A stretch of DNA of 43,232 bases from Parashewanella sp049608225 (lineage in GTDB: Bacteria > Pseudomonadota > Gammaproteobacteria > Enterobacterales > Shewanellaceae). Location: assembly GCA_049608225.1 (NCBI GenBank), contig JBMYXI010000022.1:1-43232 (forward strand), in the 5' to 3' direction. Numbering within the stretch: position 1 is the stretch's first letter; every line of letters starts with the position of its first letter. The translations under genes and the position numbers were made by a program. The notes under the pieces are model-generated. The model saw only the letters and a program-made list of their open reading frames with translations, was not told the DNA's origin and did no database searches. This document shows, in pieces, positions 15,822-24,480 of the stretch.

Positions 15822-16193
15822 ATGTTAGAGCTAATACATGTCAACCCCAATAGTGGCGAACCCATATACAAGCAACTGCACGAGCAGATTGTGCGTTTAA
15901 TTGTCGGTGGTCAACTGCAAGCACAACAAGTATTGCCTTCTGTTAGGCAATTGGCAGAATCATTGGCTGTTAACCCAATGACAGTTTCTCGTGCTATCCA
16001 GCAATTAGTTGAACAAGGGTGGGTTGAGCGGCGTCGCGGTCAGCCCACCCGAGTCGCAGCGAGCCAACCTAAGCAAGCAGCCTCAGGCATTAACTTATTG
16101 AGTGATACCTTGGATGAGTTAGTGTCGCAGGCCAAACAGTTGGGTGTCAGTGAAGCAGAGCTTCAGGTTGCCATCAGTAAGAAATGGAAATAG
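15822..16193 (+). CDS. GntR-family transcriptional regulator, YtrA subfamily
   Basis: 123 residues: a winged helix-turn-helix domain (about 10-78) with the GntR pattern GEPIYKQLHEQIVRLIVGGQL, then VLPSVRQLAESLAVNPMTVSRAIQQL and VERRRGQPT. The short C-terminal tail of about 45 residues, instead of a large effector domain, defines the YtrA subfamily, which almost always controls adjacent ABC transporter genes. The ATG at 15822 follows AAGG. It is followed at 8 bases by the ABC ATPase gene. A 20-bp palindrome upstream is the likely binding site. The inducing signal is unknown; relatives in other bacteria respond to cell-envelope-active peptides. Confidence 0.92.
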   Translation: MLELIHVNPNSGEPIYKQLHEQIVRLIVGGQLQAQQVLPSVRQLAESLAVNPMTVSRAIQQLVEQGWVERRRGQPTRVAASQPKQAASGINLLSDTLDELVSQAKQLGVSEAELQVAISKKWK

Positions 16194-16201
16194 GAAAAGG
16201 A

Positions 16202-17071
16202 ATGATGAACGAGACGTTGCCTGTATTGCGTTTTTCGAAAGTGAGCAAGGCCTACCAACAAGATAAAACCAAGGCATTAACCATTGCTTTAGATAAGCTA
16301 GATTTTGAATTATACCCAGGCATGGTTTTGGGATTATTAGGAAAAAATGGTGCAGGTAAATCAACGTTAATTCGAACCGCGCTTGGGATCATTGCCGCTG
16401 ACAGTGGCACTATTGAAACCTTGGGAGAAGCGCCAACAGAGCTTTCGGCGCAAACCAAACAAAAAATTGGTTATGTACCACAGCAACCTTTTGGCTATGA
16501 AGGTTTTAGCGTTGAACAAGCGCTCGATTTACACAGCAGTTTTTATCATGATTGGAATAATGAGCTTGAGCAGCAGTGGCTCGCGCGTTTCGAACTCGAT
16601 AAAAAACAAGTGGTGCAAAAATTATCTGTGGGTCAGCGTCAATCTTTGGCTTTGATTATGGCCATGAGTTATCGACCTAAACTCCTTGTTTTAGATGAGC
16701 CTGTGGCAAGTCTTGATCCGATTGCAAGACGTGATTTCATGTCAGATTTATTTGAATTAGCCTTAGAGTCTAGCTCTGCGGTTTTGTTTTCCTCTCACAT
16801 TACTTCTGATATTGAGCGAGTCGCCAGCCATGTTGCACTGCTCAAAGATGGTAAGCTGATGTTATGTGATGAAATCGATGCGCTGCGAGAAAAGATAAAA
16901 ATCGTTTCTAATCCACAAAACATTACCCTGCCAGCCTCGATAAAAATATTGTCAAAAGGCAATGGCAAGCTATTAATCGAAAACGGTAGTACCAATGATG
17001 ATGTTTTTCCTGAGGGAGTGAGCGTTCAGTCATTGAGCTTGGAAAATTTGTTTGTGGAGTTGCATCAATGA
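16202..17071 (+). CDS. ABC transporter ATP-binding protein (YtrB/YhcH-like)
   Basis: 289 residues. Walker A is GKNGAGKST (about 45-53), the signature is LSVGQRQSLAL, Walker B is LLVLDEPVASLDP, and the switch His is in SSHITSD. The tail after residue 220 (about 70 residues) is characteristic of ABC-2 exporters. The start at ATG 16202 is chosen because GGAAAAGGA lies directly upstream; the frame extends to 16184 inside the regulator gene. The permease follows with a 4-base overlap. The substrate is unknown. Regulator, ATPase and permease form the minimal YtrA-type module. Confidence 0.92.
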   Translation: MMNETLPVLRFSKVSKAYQQDKTKALTIALDKLDFELYPGMVLGLLGKNGAGKSTLIRTALGIIAADSGTIETLGEAPTELSAQTKQKIGYVPQQPFGYEGFSVEQALDLHSSFYHDWNNELEQQWLARFELDKKQVVQKLSVGQRQSLALIMAMSYRPKLLVLDEPVASLDPIARRDFMSDLFELALESSSAVLFSSHITSDIERVASHVALLKDGKLMLCDEIDALREKIKIVSNPQNITLPASIKILSKGNGKLLIENGSTNDDVFPEGVSVQSLSLENLFVELHQ

Positions 17072-18405
17072 ATCAAGCTAAAGCTACGACAGTAAATGAT
17101 ATGGCTAATGCGAACACCAAAACTAGACGCTCATTTTATAACGGGATGTGGCGTCTATGGATGGGAGACATAGGTAGTGCTAGTTTTCTTATCATTGGTT
17201 TTCTGTTTATTTTTGGGTTTACCGTATTCACCTTGCTTGCCGAACCTGCGCAAGTAAGTGATGTTGCGAATCTATATTCCATAGGTCAGTTTACCGTTTA
17301 TTCTGGGATTGCTTACCAAATTTTGCGACTACAGGCGACCGAATGGGCTGGCCTAGTGGCTGGTTTTCGCCAGCATGTTTACCAGCAAAGCGCATTCATT
17401 TATTTGCTTGCGCTACTGCCAGCGTTTATTTCATCCTTGTATTTTGGTCATTGGTTGTTGTTAAACGCGGTATTACTCACCAGCTTTTTTGGCTGTATGT
17501 TTATTGCTGCTTGCATTAGCTACAGTAAATGCTTTTACGCGTGCTCATTCATATTCACCACTGTTTTTGTGATCCCAGACTTAGCAGAGCTGTTGCCCTT
17601 GGCTGTGACTGTGGGCTTAAATTTACTGATCACCATGATCATCTGCCTTCAATTAACCAAGCTAAACTGGAAAGCCAACGCTCATTATGTGTTTAGCTCA
17701 GGCCAACAAACGGGCTGGATATGGCTACCTAAGTTGCCCAGCAATGCCTTAACTAAAGCGATAGAGCGACGCATATATCCAGCAAATTTATTTATGGGTC
17801 CACTGCTTGCACAATCGCTGATCTTGATTCCTTTATTGTTGATCTTTGGTGATTTTCTGCTTTACCAATTAACTGGCGTGAATGAAAGTAATAATGACAT
17901 TGCTGCTGATTTAATTCTGATCATGTCACAAGCCTATGGTATTAGCTTTTTACTGTTAAATTGGACGCGGATCCAACGAAATAAAGCAGTAGAAACCATC
18001 AGTTTATTGCCTGTACACAATAGCACTAAAGAGTTAGTTAACGCCTTCATTAATAGCCAACGATTAATATTAGGGTTCGCCGCTGTCTCTGTGATGATAT
18101 TTTGCATGCTAACGAACTTATGGCACGACAATATGACACTATTAACTTCGTTGCATCTGATGCTAAGTATTTATTGCACAGGAAAAATTTGCTTTGGTTT
18201 AGGCAATTTATGCCGCACGATTTTGCAAATTTCTGTAGCTATGTTTTTGGCATTAGTGTTGTTCGCTTGGGTGAGTGTTGGTCTGCTGTTACTGGAAGAT
18301 AATGAAGTGACAACATGGCTTTGGATTTCTGTCATCTTCTTTGTCGTCGGCGAAGTGTTATTAAGAGCCTCGAAACGTAAGCTGTGGCGAGGAGATTTGG
18401 TTTAG
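17068..18405 (+). CDS. ABC-2 type permease of the GntR-controlled module
   Basis: A 445-residue, strongly hydrophobic protein with about 11-12 predicted spans, beginning near residue 38 (FLIIGFLFIFGFTVFTLL). I recognise no catalytic or substrate motif; identity as the permease comes from hydrophobicity and the 4-base overlap with the ATPase gene. It is larger than many ABC-2 permeases and may be a fused pair of six-span halves. The gene ends before two tandem palindromes. Confidence 0.82.
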   Translation: MNQAKATTVNDMANANTKTRRSFYNGMWRLWMGDIGSASFLIIGFLFIFGFTVFTLLAEPAQVSDVANLYSIGQFTVYSGIAYQILRLQATEWAGLVAGFRQHVYQQSAFIYLLALLPAFISSLYFGHWLLLNAVLLTSFFGCMFIAACISYSKCFYACSFIFTTVFVIPDLAELLPLAVTVGLNLLITMIICLQLTKLNWKANAHYVFSSGQQTGWIWLPKLPSNALTKAIERRIYPANLFMGPLLAQSLILIPLLLIFGDFLLYQLTGVNESNNDIAADLILIMSQAYGISFLLLNWTRIQRNKAVETISLLPVHNSTKELVNAFINSQRLILGFAAVSVMIFCMLTNLWHDNMTLLTSLHLMLSIYCTGKICFGLGNLCRTILQISVAMFLALVLFAWVSVGLLLLEDNEVTTWLWISVIFFVVGEVLLRASKRKLWRGDLV

Positions 18406-18414
18406 TGTTGCTCA

Positions 18415-18445
18415 ACAAGATATCTTGTGACTTAAGATATCTTAA
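18415..18445. repeat. Two tandem 14-bp palindromes between convergent genes
   Basis: ACAAGATATCTTGT (18415-18428) and TTAAGATATCTTAA (18432-18445) share the core AAGATATCTT and are separated by 3 bases. They lie between the stop of the ABC permease gene and the stop of the opposite-strand orphan gene. The two cores can also pair with each other. There is no T tract, so they are only a possible termination zone. Confidence 0.6.
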
Positions 18446-18454
18446 GTACAACTG

Positions 18455-18970
18455 TTACCTATGTGGTTTTTGTTCATTCATTATTTTTACAATGAGTTCT
18501 CTGTCACTTTGGAGGTTAGCTAACTGCTCTTCAATCATTGCTTCGGTATCTGCGAAGTCAGGCTCAGTGCATTTGTTTGTTTCAGAAAAGTGTTCTTTAA
18601 GAATACCATTTGCTACTTTTTGATAGATCACGGCGGACTGATTATGAAAGAGTGCACTATTAAAGTTCTCATTTTCGAAGGCGTAATCTCTATGCTCTAT
18701 GTGATCACCAGCTAAGTCCCAATATGCATCAATACTCTCTTTAGCAGTAAGTAATGAAGCATTATCCTCTAACCATTCAGCAATGCTATAAAGGCAAGTA
18801 GAAGTATTCGGCTCAAATCTCATTTGGTTATATTCTTCAATGAGTGCAACTTTATAATGTATGTCATCAAAGTCCAATGTTTTGGTGGGTGTCGGTGTTG
18901 TAGAGTCAGCTTCAGCGACTTCAACGATGACTTGAGATGGAGTTTGAGCTATGACTGGTGTTGTGGCCAT
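18455..18970 (-). CDS. Hypothetical protein, unrecognised family
   Basis: A 171-residue acidic protein that I do not recognise. No signal peptide or membrane span is visible. The N-terminal 35 residues are low-complexity (Thr/Pro/Ala/Val), and the rest is predicted mainly helical, with YKVALIEEYNQMRF, CLYSIAEWLEDNASLL and a stretch resembling a single TPR (FNSALFHNQSAVIYQKVANGIL). Two Cys residues (in STCLYS and NKCTEP) may matter. Its ATG at 18970 has no strong ribosome binding site. The upstream region at 19000-19034 holds AT-rich inverted repeats, one half of which resembles the nearby GntR operator. Confidence 0.65.
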   Translation of the reverse strand: MATTPVIAQTPSQVIVEVAEADSTTPTPTKTLDFDDIHYKVALIEEYNQMRFEPNTSTCLYSIAEWLEDNASLLTAKESIDAYWDLAGDHIEHRDYAFENENFNSALFHNQSAVIYQKVANGILKEHFSETNKCTEPDFADTEAMIEEQLANLQSDRELIVKIMNEQKPHR

Positions 18971-19359
18971 ATTTGGTTATTAGTCGAAAAGTCGTAACTA
19001 GATTATATCGATTAATATATTTAATACGATTAAAGGTAAGTTAATTTTCATTTACAAGGTAGCAATTCAATTAGCACGTTTTACTCGCACTTTAAACGAA
19101 AAAATACATAAAATAGTATAAATTTCACGCTTGTTCGCTCAATAATTTTTTATGTTATGAAAGTTGCTAATTATTAGTATGATGTTCTGTTTAAATTTGT
19201 TATTTTAGCCGATTCAAATTTCCATTAAGCTTTTTACTTTGGAGATAAAGCTTAATGAAAAACAAATGATTGCATCAGCAGTGTTATCGTGAAATAACGT
19301 ATTATCATTTGTCACCAATATAGACAAAACTAAAAACAGTGTTAACCGATGAGTTCAAT
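18971..19359. other. AT-rich intergenic region between orphan gene and FCD regulator
   Basis: About 390 bases carrying the 5' regions of two divergent genes. TTTAAT-acg-ATTAAA (19020-19034) is an inverted repeat near the orphan gene. ATTAAGCTTT / AAAGCTTAAT (19224-19233 and 19247-19256) is a 10-bp stem about 105 bases before the regulator start. No ORF with a credible start was seen. Promoters are probably present but no clear -35/-10 pair stands out. Confidence 0.55.
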
Positions 19360-20055
19360 ATGGCCACTAACGCAAAACATAATTTAACCTATCAGCTGAC
19401 TCATGATTTAGGTAAAGCCATTGTTACCGGGAAATATAAGATAGGTCATAGCTTACCAACAGAAGCTGATTTATCCATTGAACATGATGTGAGTCGAAGT
19501 GCGACCCGTGAAGCGGTAAAAATGCTTTCTGCAAAAGGGCTAATTGAATCCAGACCCAAAAAGGGTATCCGCGTACTGCCCGAAGAAAACTGGAATATGT
19601 TTGACACGGACGTACTGAGCTGGATTTTAAGCAGCAATCCATCATTGAATGTACTGAAATCTTTTACTGAAGTGCGGGCAGCAATTGAACCAAGTGCCGC
19701 GGCTTTAGCATCGATTAACGCGACGGAAGAACAGATTGCAGGTATTGCTTATGCGCTAGAACGCATGAAAGCGGCGGAAAAAGGCCTAGATGATTTATTA
19801 GAAGCAGATATTGCTTTCCACACCAGTGTCCTTAAAGCTAGCGGTAATCGGTTTATTGTTCAGTTGACGGATTTTATTAGCACTGCTCTTAAAGTAAGTA
19901 TTCGTTATACCAATGCTACCAAAGGGCAAACGGGCGATATTGAAGCACATACACGCATTTATGATGCGATTAAGAGCCGCGATCCAGATCTCGCTCGTAC
20001 TTGTGTCAAAGGTATTCTCGATGAAGCATTAGAATTGATTGAATCAAATTTATAG
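19360..20055 (+). CDS. GntR-family regulator with FCD domain
   Basis: 231 residues. The N-terminal winged helix (about 8-70) carries LGKAIVTGKYKIGHSLPTEADLSIEHDVSRSATREAV in typical FadR-like form. The C-terminal all-helical FCD domain (about 80-228) has the metal-binding Asp and His positions visible in EADIAFHTSVL and IEAHTRIYDAI. FCD regulators of this subgroup respond to sugar acids or sugars such as galactonate or hexuronates. The gene is convergent with galTK, so control of galactose metabolism is a guess from proximity. ATG 19360 is chosen; the frame extends back to a GTG at 19339, and neither start has a strong ribosome binding site. Confidence 0.87.
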   Translation: MATNAKHNLTYQLTHDLGKAIVTGKYKIGHSLPTEADLSIEHDVSRSATREAVKMLSAKGLIESRPKKGIRVLPEENWNMFDTDVLSWILSSNPSLNVLKSFTEVRAAIEPSAAALASINATEEQIAGIAYALERMKAAEKGLDDLLEADIAFHTSVLKASGNRFIVQLTDFISTALKVSIRYTNATKGQTGDIEAHTRIYDAIKSRDPDLARTCVKGILDEALELIESNL

Positions 20056-20068
20056 TTTTTTGTATTTG

Positions 20069-20135
20069 GCGCAGTAGGATAGTATGACAAAAGCAGCGAT
20101 TCAAAAGCTGATTTTTTGGGTCTTAAGTACTGCGC
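20069..20135. repeat. Long-span inverted repeat between convergent genes
   Basis: GCGCAGTA (20069-20076) and TACTGCGC (20128-20135) are complementary and enclose about 50 bases that include a small CAGC...GCTG stem followed by ATTTTTT. Together they may form the terminator zone for the FCD regulator (plus strand) and galK (minus strand, ending at 20180). Confidence 0.4.
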
Positions 20136-20179
20136 TTTGTATCTTCACTATTCACTTTTGACGATACTTGAGCAGCCAA

Positions 20180-21331
20180 TCAATCAAATTGAATGTACTG
20201 CAACCCACCGCCAGTTTGGCACACATAGATGGAAGCCGATAAATCGAATTGTTTGCTGTATTGATCGGTAACCGATTGGGTGATTTTTGCGACGTCAAGG
20301 TGACGACATAGACAAACGATGGCTCCACCAAATCCGCCTCCTGTCATACGTACAGCGGCATCTTCTCCTAAAGTTTGTTGGCAAATATTAACTAAAGCAT
20401 TAGTTTGTGACACAGTCACTTCAAAGTTATTTTTAAGTGACTGATGCGATTCATTCATTAAACGGCTGAGTGTGGCGAGATCATTCGCTTTTAATGCGAT
20501 GAATGTGTCTAAAACACGTTGGTTTTCGGTGACGACATGCAACGCACGTTTATATTGATTCGTATTGAGTAAATGTCTATTGCTATGTAAGTGTTCTAAC
20601 TTAACTTCACGCAGTGTATTAACCCCGAGTAATTTTGCTGCTGTTTCGCAATCATTGCGACGTTGATTATAAGCGCTGTCGACCAACTTACGTTGGTAGT
20701 TTGAGTTGATAATTATCAGAGCTAACTCGGAAGGGATTGATACAGATTGTAAGCTTAATGACTGGCAGTCGATCATCATGGCTTTACCTTTGACCCCTTC
20801 TGCTGCAACTAATTGATCCATAACGCCGCACTGACAGTTCATAAACTGGTTTTCTGCCTGCTGACAAATTAATGCAATTTGGGTTGTGCTTAAGGGCAAT
20901 TGACAGGCTTGGGTGATGGCGCCAGCAACAGATACTTGCAGTGCCGCAGATGAAGAGAGTCCCGCACCTTGAGGTACGTCACTGTCGATGAATAATTGCA
21001 TGCCTTGTAGTGGATGCCCTTGTTGTTTTATCACAAAGAACACAGCTCGCACGTAATTAGCCCAGTGGTATTGGCCTGTTACAATCGGTTGGTCAATGTT
21101 AAAGACATCACATTCATGAGCAAATGATTGAGAACGTACCATAACAGTGTTATTAGGTGTTAATCTGTACGCCACATGAGTACGAAACTCGAGTGCACAT
21201 GGCAGCACCCAACCTTGATTGTAATCGGTAAATTCACCCATCAAATTCACGCGCCCAGGTGCGCTCGTCAAACCTTGAGGTTTCGTTTGGAAGTGTTGCC
21301 CGAATTGTTTTTTAATGAGTTCAATTTGCAT
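20180..21331 (-). CDS. galK: Galactokinase (GHMP kinase)
   Basis: 383 residues. It phosphorylates galactose at C1 with ATP, the first step of the Leloir pathway. The galactokinase signature is at residues 26-38, GRVNLMGEFTDYN; the usual His of GEHTDYN is Phe34 (codon TTT). The GHMP ATP motif is PQGAGLSSSAAL, the third motif MTGGGFGGA is intact, and a catalytic Asp sits in the CGVMDQ region. The ATG follows GGAG at 6 bases and overlaps the end of galT by 11 bases. No galE or galM is nearby. Annotated as active, with the Phe34 substitution as a caveat for affinity or specificity. Confidence 0.94.
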   Translation of the reverse strand: MQIELIKKQFGQHFQTKPQGLTSAPGRVNLMGEFTDYNQGWVLPCALEFRTHVAYRLTPNNTVMVRSQSFAHECDVFNIDQPIVTGQYHWANYVRAVFFVIKQQGHPLQGMQLFIDSDVPQGAGLSSSAALQVSVAGAITQACQLPLSTTQIALICQQAENQFMNCQCGVMDQLVAAEGVKGKAMMIDCQSLSLQSVSIPSELALIIINSNYQRKLVDSAYNQRRNDCETAAKLLGVNTLREVKLEHLHSNRHLLNTNQYKRALHVVTENQRVLDTFIALKANDLATLSRLMNESHQSLKNNFEVTVSQTNALVNICQQTLGEDAAVRMTGGGFGGAIVCLCRHLDVAKITQSVTDQYSKQFDLSASIYVCQTGGGLQYIQFD

Positions 21332-22388
21332 TTTGAACTCCTTGCTTGTAATGGATCGTATTGGCTGCGCGCAAAATCTCAGCCGCTCTTTCGGCTGTTA
21401 AGTCTCGCTGGCTTTCCGCCAGCATTTCATAGCCGACCATGAATTTTCGAATATTGGCAGAACGCAACAATGGCGGATAAAAATGGGCATGCAAACGCCA
21501 ATGGCTATTATCTTGTGCCAAGGCGGGGGCGTTATGCCATCCCATTGAGTATGGAAAAGGGTAATTGAAAATATTGTCATAACGTATAGTCAGTTCGCTA
21601 AGTATTTGTGCGAGAGTGTATTGATGAATATCATTGAGTTGCCCGAAATGTTGAATGTCATCTTTGGCAATAAGCAAGGTTTCAAACGGCCATGATGCCC
21701 AGTAAGGGACGACGACTAACCAATGTTCATTTTCTGCAACTAATCGTGCTGCATTGTCACTTTCTTGAAGGCAATAATCGCCGAGTAGATTACTGCCGTG
21801 TTGTTGTTGATAAATAGATTGATAGTGATCTTCGCTAGCAATTTCGCTTGATAGGTGTTGGTGTGCCCAAATTTGTCCATGAGGATGAGGTTGGGAGCAG
21901 CCCATTTGTTCGCCTTTGTTTTCAAATATGTGTACGCATGGATATTGCGCGATCAGTTCAAGGTAAAGTTTTTTCCAAGTGGCGATCACCAATGTTAAAT
22001 CGGAAACATCAAGTTCAGCTAAGGTCTTTGAGTGATCGGGGGAAAAGCAAACCACTCGACTTTCACCATGAGTTAATTGCGAATGAAAAAGTTCACTTTG
22101 GTTCTGGGCTCGCTGTTTTTTATCGATTTGCTCATCACTTGCTTTATCTGTAAGTGCTGCAAAATCGTTGTTGAAGACATAGGTTGAAGAATAATTCGGA
22201 TTGATTTCACCATTGGCACGGCTGTTGTTCGGGCACAGTGGGCAATTGGGAGCATGTTTCGGCAGTTTAGTGCTATTGATTTGTTCAACAGCACCAGACC
22301 AAGGTCGATGATTTCGATGAGGAGAGATCAGCACCCATTTTCCTGTTAATGGATTTCTGCGGCGATGGACGGCTTGCTTGTGATTCAT
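21321..22388 (-). CDS. galT: Galactose-1-phosphate uridylyltransferase
   Basis: 355 residues. It exchanges UMP from UDP-glucose to galactose-1-phosphate. The active-site motif is HPHGQIWA, with the nucleophilic His at about 170. The first zinc-site pair CPLC is at about 49-52, and the C-terminal part contains the conserved SMGWHNAP and HAHFYPPLLRS. It is the first gene of a galTK transcript. A TATACT about 40 bases upstream may be its -10 element, but no matching -35 is seen, which would suit activator control. Confidence 0.96.
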   Translation of the reverse strand: MNHKQAVHRRRNPLTGKWVLISPHRNHRPWSGAVEQINSTKLPKHAPNCPLCPNNSRANGEINPNYSSTYVFNNDFAALTDKASDEQIDKKQRAQNQSELFHSQLTHGESRVVCFSPDHSKTLAELDVSDLTLVIATWKKLYLELIAQYPCVHIFENKGEQMGCSQPHPHGQIWAHQHLSSEIASEDHYQSIYQQQHGSNLLGDYCLQESDNAARLVAENEHWLVVVPYWASWPFETLLIAKDDIQHFGQLNDIHQYTLAQILSELTIRYDNIFNYPFPYSMGWHNAPALAQDNSHWRLHAHFYPPLLRSANIRKFMVGYEMLAESQRDLTAERAAEILRAANTIHYKQGVQNAN

Positions 22389-22428
22389 GATGTTCGTTTC
22401 AACGATTCTACTATCAATACAAGAAATT

Positions 22429-22434
22429 AGTATA
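22429..22434 (-). promoter_or_regulatory. Candidate -10 element of galTK
   Basis: TATACT on the minus strand, about 40 bases upstream of the galT ATG. The -35 region at 17-18 bases is a poor match, so this is only a weak promoter call. Confidence 0.3.
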
Positions 22435-22596
22435 GAACTTAGTAGCTGAACCTAGGTTTGATGGCGTCGCACATAGAAAATTCATTAAGAATGAGTTCAT
22501 GGAGAGTTGAATCTTGATGTTCGGATTAAAGCCCTTACTCTAATGCTAGAGATGCAGTAGAATGACATAAAACGAAACACGTGTAAGCCGTAAATT

Positions 22597-24387
22597 ATGT
22601 CTCTTGAACAATTTCATCCTATTTCTTTATTGCGTCATCAAAGTCGAATTCGCCCAAGTCAAATCGCCTTAGAAGGATTTGATGAACAAGGTCGTTGGAA
22701 GCAAGTCACATGGCAGCAATTTGAACAGTTCAGTAATCGAATCGCTCAATGGCTGGCATCGGTTGGAATTAACACTCAAGATAAATGTGCCATCATGTCG
22801 AAAAACTGCCCGCAATGGACGTGTGTCGACATTGGTACCATAAAATCTAGGGCCGTGGTCGTGCCGATTTACCCAACGAGTACCGTTGAACAAGCCGCAT
22901 TTATCGTTAACGATTCACAAGCTAAGGTTTTATTTGTTGATGATATTGATACGTACCAGCAAGCAATAGCACTTAAAGCTCAGTGCCCAAGTTTGCAGCA
23001 TGTCATCATGTTTGATGATCATGACAAATTGGAAGAAAACGATTTTTGTATTGATAGTATTTTGGCGTTACCAACTAATGCTAGTTATCAAAGCGAAATT
23101 AAATCACGGCTACAAGCCTCAAAACTCGATGACTTACTCACCTTAATATACACATCAGGCACAACGGGCGATCCAAAAGGTGTGATGTTAGATTTGAGAA
23201 ATATTGCCGCCACAATTCAGCAGCATGATCAAAAGTTAAAAATTGGCGAAGGTGAAACATCACTGGCATTTCTGCCGTTAAGTCATATTTTTGAACGTGG
23301 TTGGAGCTTTTATGCTTTGTGTCGTGGTATGCGTAATGTGTATTTGCGTGATACCAATAACGTAAAAGAAGCTATTGCAGCGGTTAGGCCGCATACCATG
23401 TGCGTTGTTCCAAGATTTCTAGAAAAAGTGTACAGCGCGATCCAAGATAAAGTGAACAATTCTTCCAAGACTAAACGTAAGTTATTTGCATGGGCGCTAG
23501 CGGTGGGTGAGCAATCATTTGAAGCCAGCCAAGGCAGAATCAACGCTTCACCTTTACTTAAGTTACAGTGGCAAATCGCCAACAAGCTGGTGTTCAGTAA
23601 ATTACAAACAGCGCTCGGTGGACGAATTAAGTTCATGCCATGTGGCGGCGCTGCGCTAGAAAAACGCATTGGAGATTTTTTTCAGGCTATCGGAGTTCCG
23701 GTTCTATGTGGTTATGGCATGACGGAAACAACAGCAACGGTAACCTGCAATACCGTCGACAATCGAGTATCAGGCTCTAATGGTCAACCATTGCCTCAAG
23801 TACAAGTAAAGCTAGGCGACAATGATGAAATCCTAGTAAAAGGCGATACGGTCATGAAAGGCTACTATCAACGACCAAAAGAAAACGCTGAAACCTTTGA
23901 AGATGGTTGGTTAAAAACAGGCGATGCTGGGCGGTTTGATGAACAAGGAAACTTGTTTATTACAGATAGAATCAAAGAGTTAATGAAAACCTCTAACGGT
24001 AAATACATTGCCCCGCAACGAGTTGAAGGTAAGGTGGGGTGCTGCCCTTATATTGAGCAAGTGGCTATTGTGGCTGATGCTAAAAACTACGTCACCGCAT
24101 TGATAGTGCCTGCGTTTGAAACTTTAGAGCAATGGGCGGATCAACAAGGCTTAAAATACAATTCTCAAGTTGAATTATTAAGACATTCAAAAGTTGTTAT
24201 GCATTTTGAGCAGCGTTTGATTGATTTACAAACTGAGCTGGCTAGCTTTGAAAAAATTAAAAAATTCACTTTATTAAATGATGCGTTCTCAATGGAAGCA
24301 GGTCTCATTACTCCAACGTTAAAACTAAGGCGTAAAATGATTTACCACAAGTACGCCAGTGAAATTCGTACTATGTATCAGAGTTAA
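22597..24387 (+). CDS. Long-chain acyl-CoA synthetase, AMP-binding (FadD15-like)
   Basis: 596 residues. It would activate fatty acids to acyl-CoA through an acyl-AMP intermediate. The AMP-binding P-loop YTSGTTGDPKG is at 185-195, LPLSHIFERGWSFYAL follows, then the GYGMTETTATVT motif, the adenylate motif GWLKTGDAGRFDEQGNLFITDR and the C-terminal K-containing hinge region. The layout matches the long form of long-chain acyl-CoA ligases (FadD15-like or eukaryotic-like), not E. coli FadD. The gene is monocistronic and divergent from galT, with a CTCTA-atgc-TAGAG stem in the leader region (22538-22551). Confidence 0.92.
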   Translation: MSLEQFHPISLLRHQSRIRPSQIALEGFDEQGRWKQVTWQQFEQFSNRIAQWLASVGINTQDKCAIMSKNCPQWTCVDIGTIKSRAVVVPIYPTSTVEQAAFIVNDSQAKVLFVDDIDTYQQAIALKAQCPSLQHVIMFDDHDKLEENDFCIDSILALPTNASYQSEIKSRLQASKLDDLLTLIYTSGTTGDPKGVMLDLRNIAATIQQHDQKLKIGEGETSLAFLPLSHIFERGWSFYALCRGMRNVYLRDTNNVKEAIAAVRPHTMCVVPRFLEKVYSAIQDKVNNSSKTKRKLFAWALAVGEQSFEASQGRINASPLLKLQWQIANKLVFSKLQTALGGRIKFMPCGGAALEKRIGDFFQAIGVPVLCGYGMTETTATVTCNTVDNRVSGSNGQPLPQVQVKLGDNDEILVKGDTVMKGYYQRPKENAETFEDGWLKTGDAGRFDEQGNLFITDRIKELMKTSNGKYIAPQRVEGKVGCCPYIEQVAIVADAKNYVTALIVPAFETLEQWADQQGLKYNSQVELLRHSKVVMHFEQRLIDLQTELASFEKIKKFTLLNDAFSMEAGLITPTLKLRRKMIYHKYASEIRTMYQS

Positions 24388-24480
24388 CGCTGAGCCTACT
24401 TAGAAACGAAGAGAAGTTGAAAGCGCCAAATTTACGGATTTGTTATAGTGATTAAATGCGTATTCTACGTAGCTTGGTGA

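Noticed and set aside
23310..23669. 119-residue minus-strand frame inside the acyl-CoA ligase gene
   Set aside because: Antisense shadow of strongly conserved AMP-binding enzyme codons.
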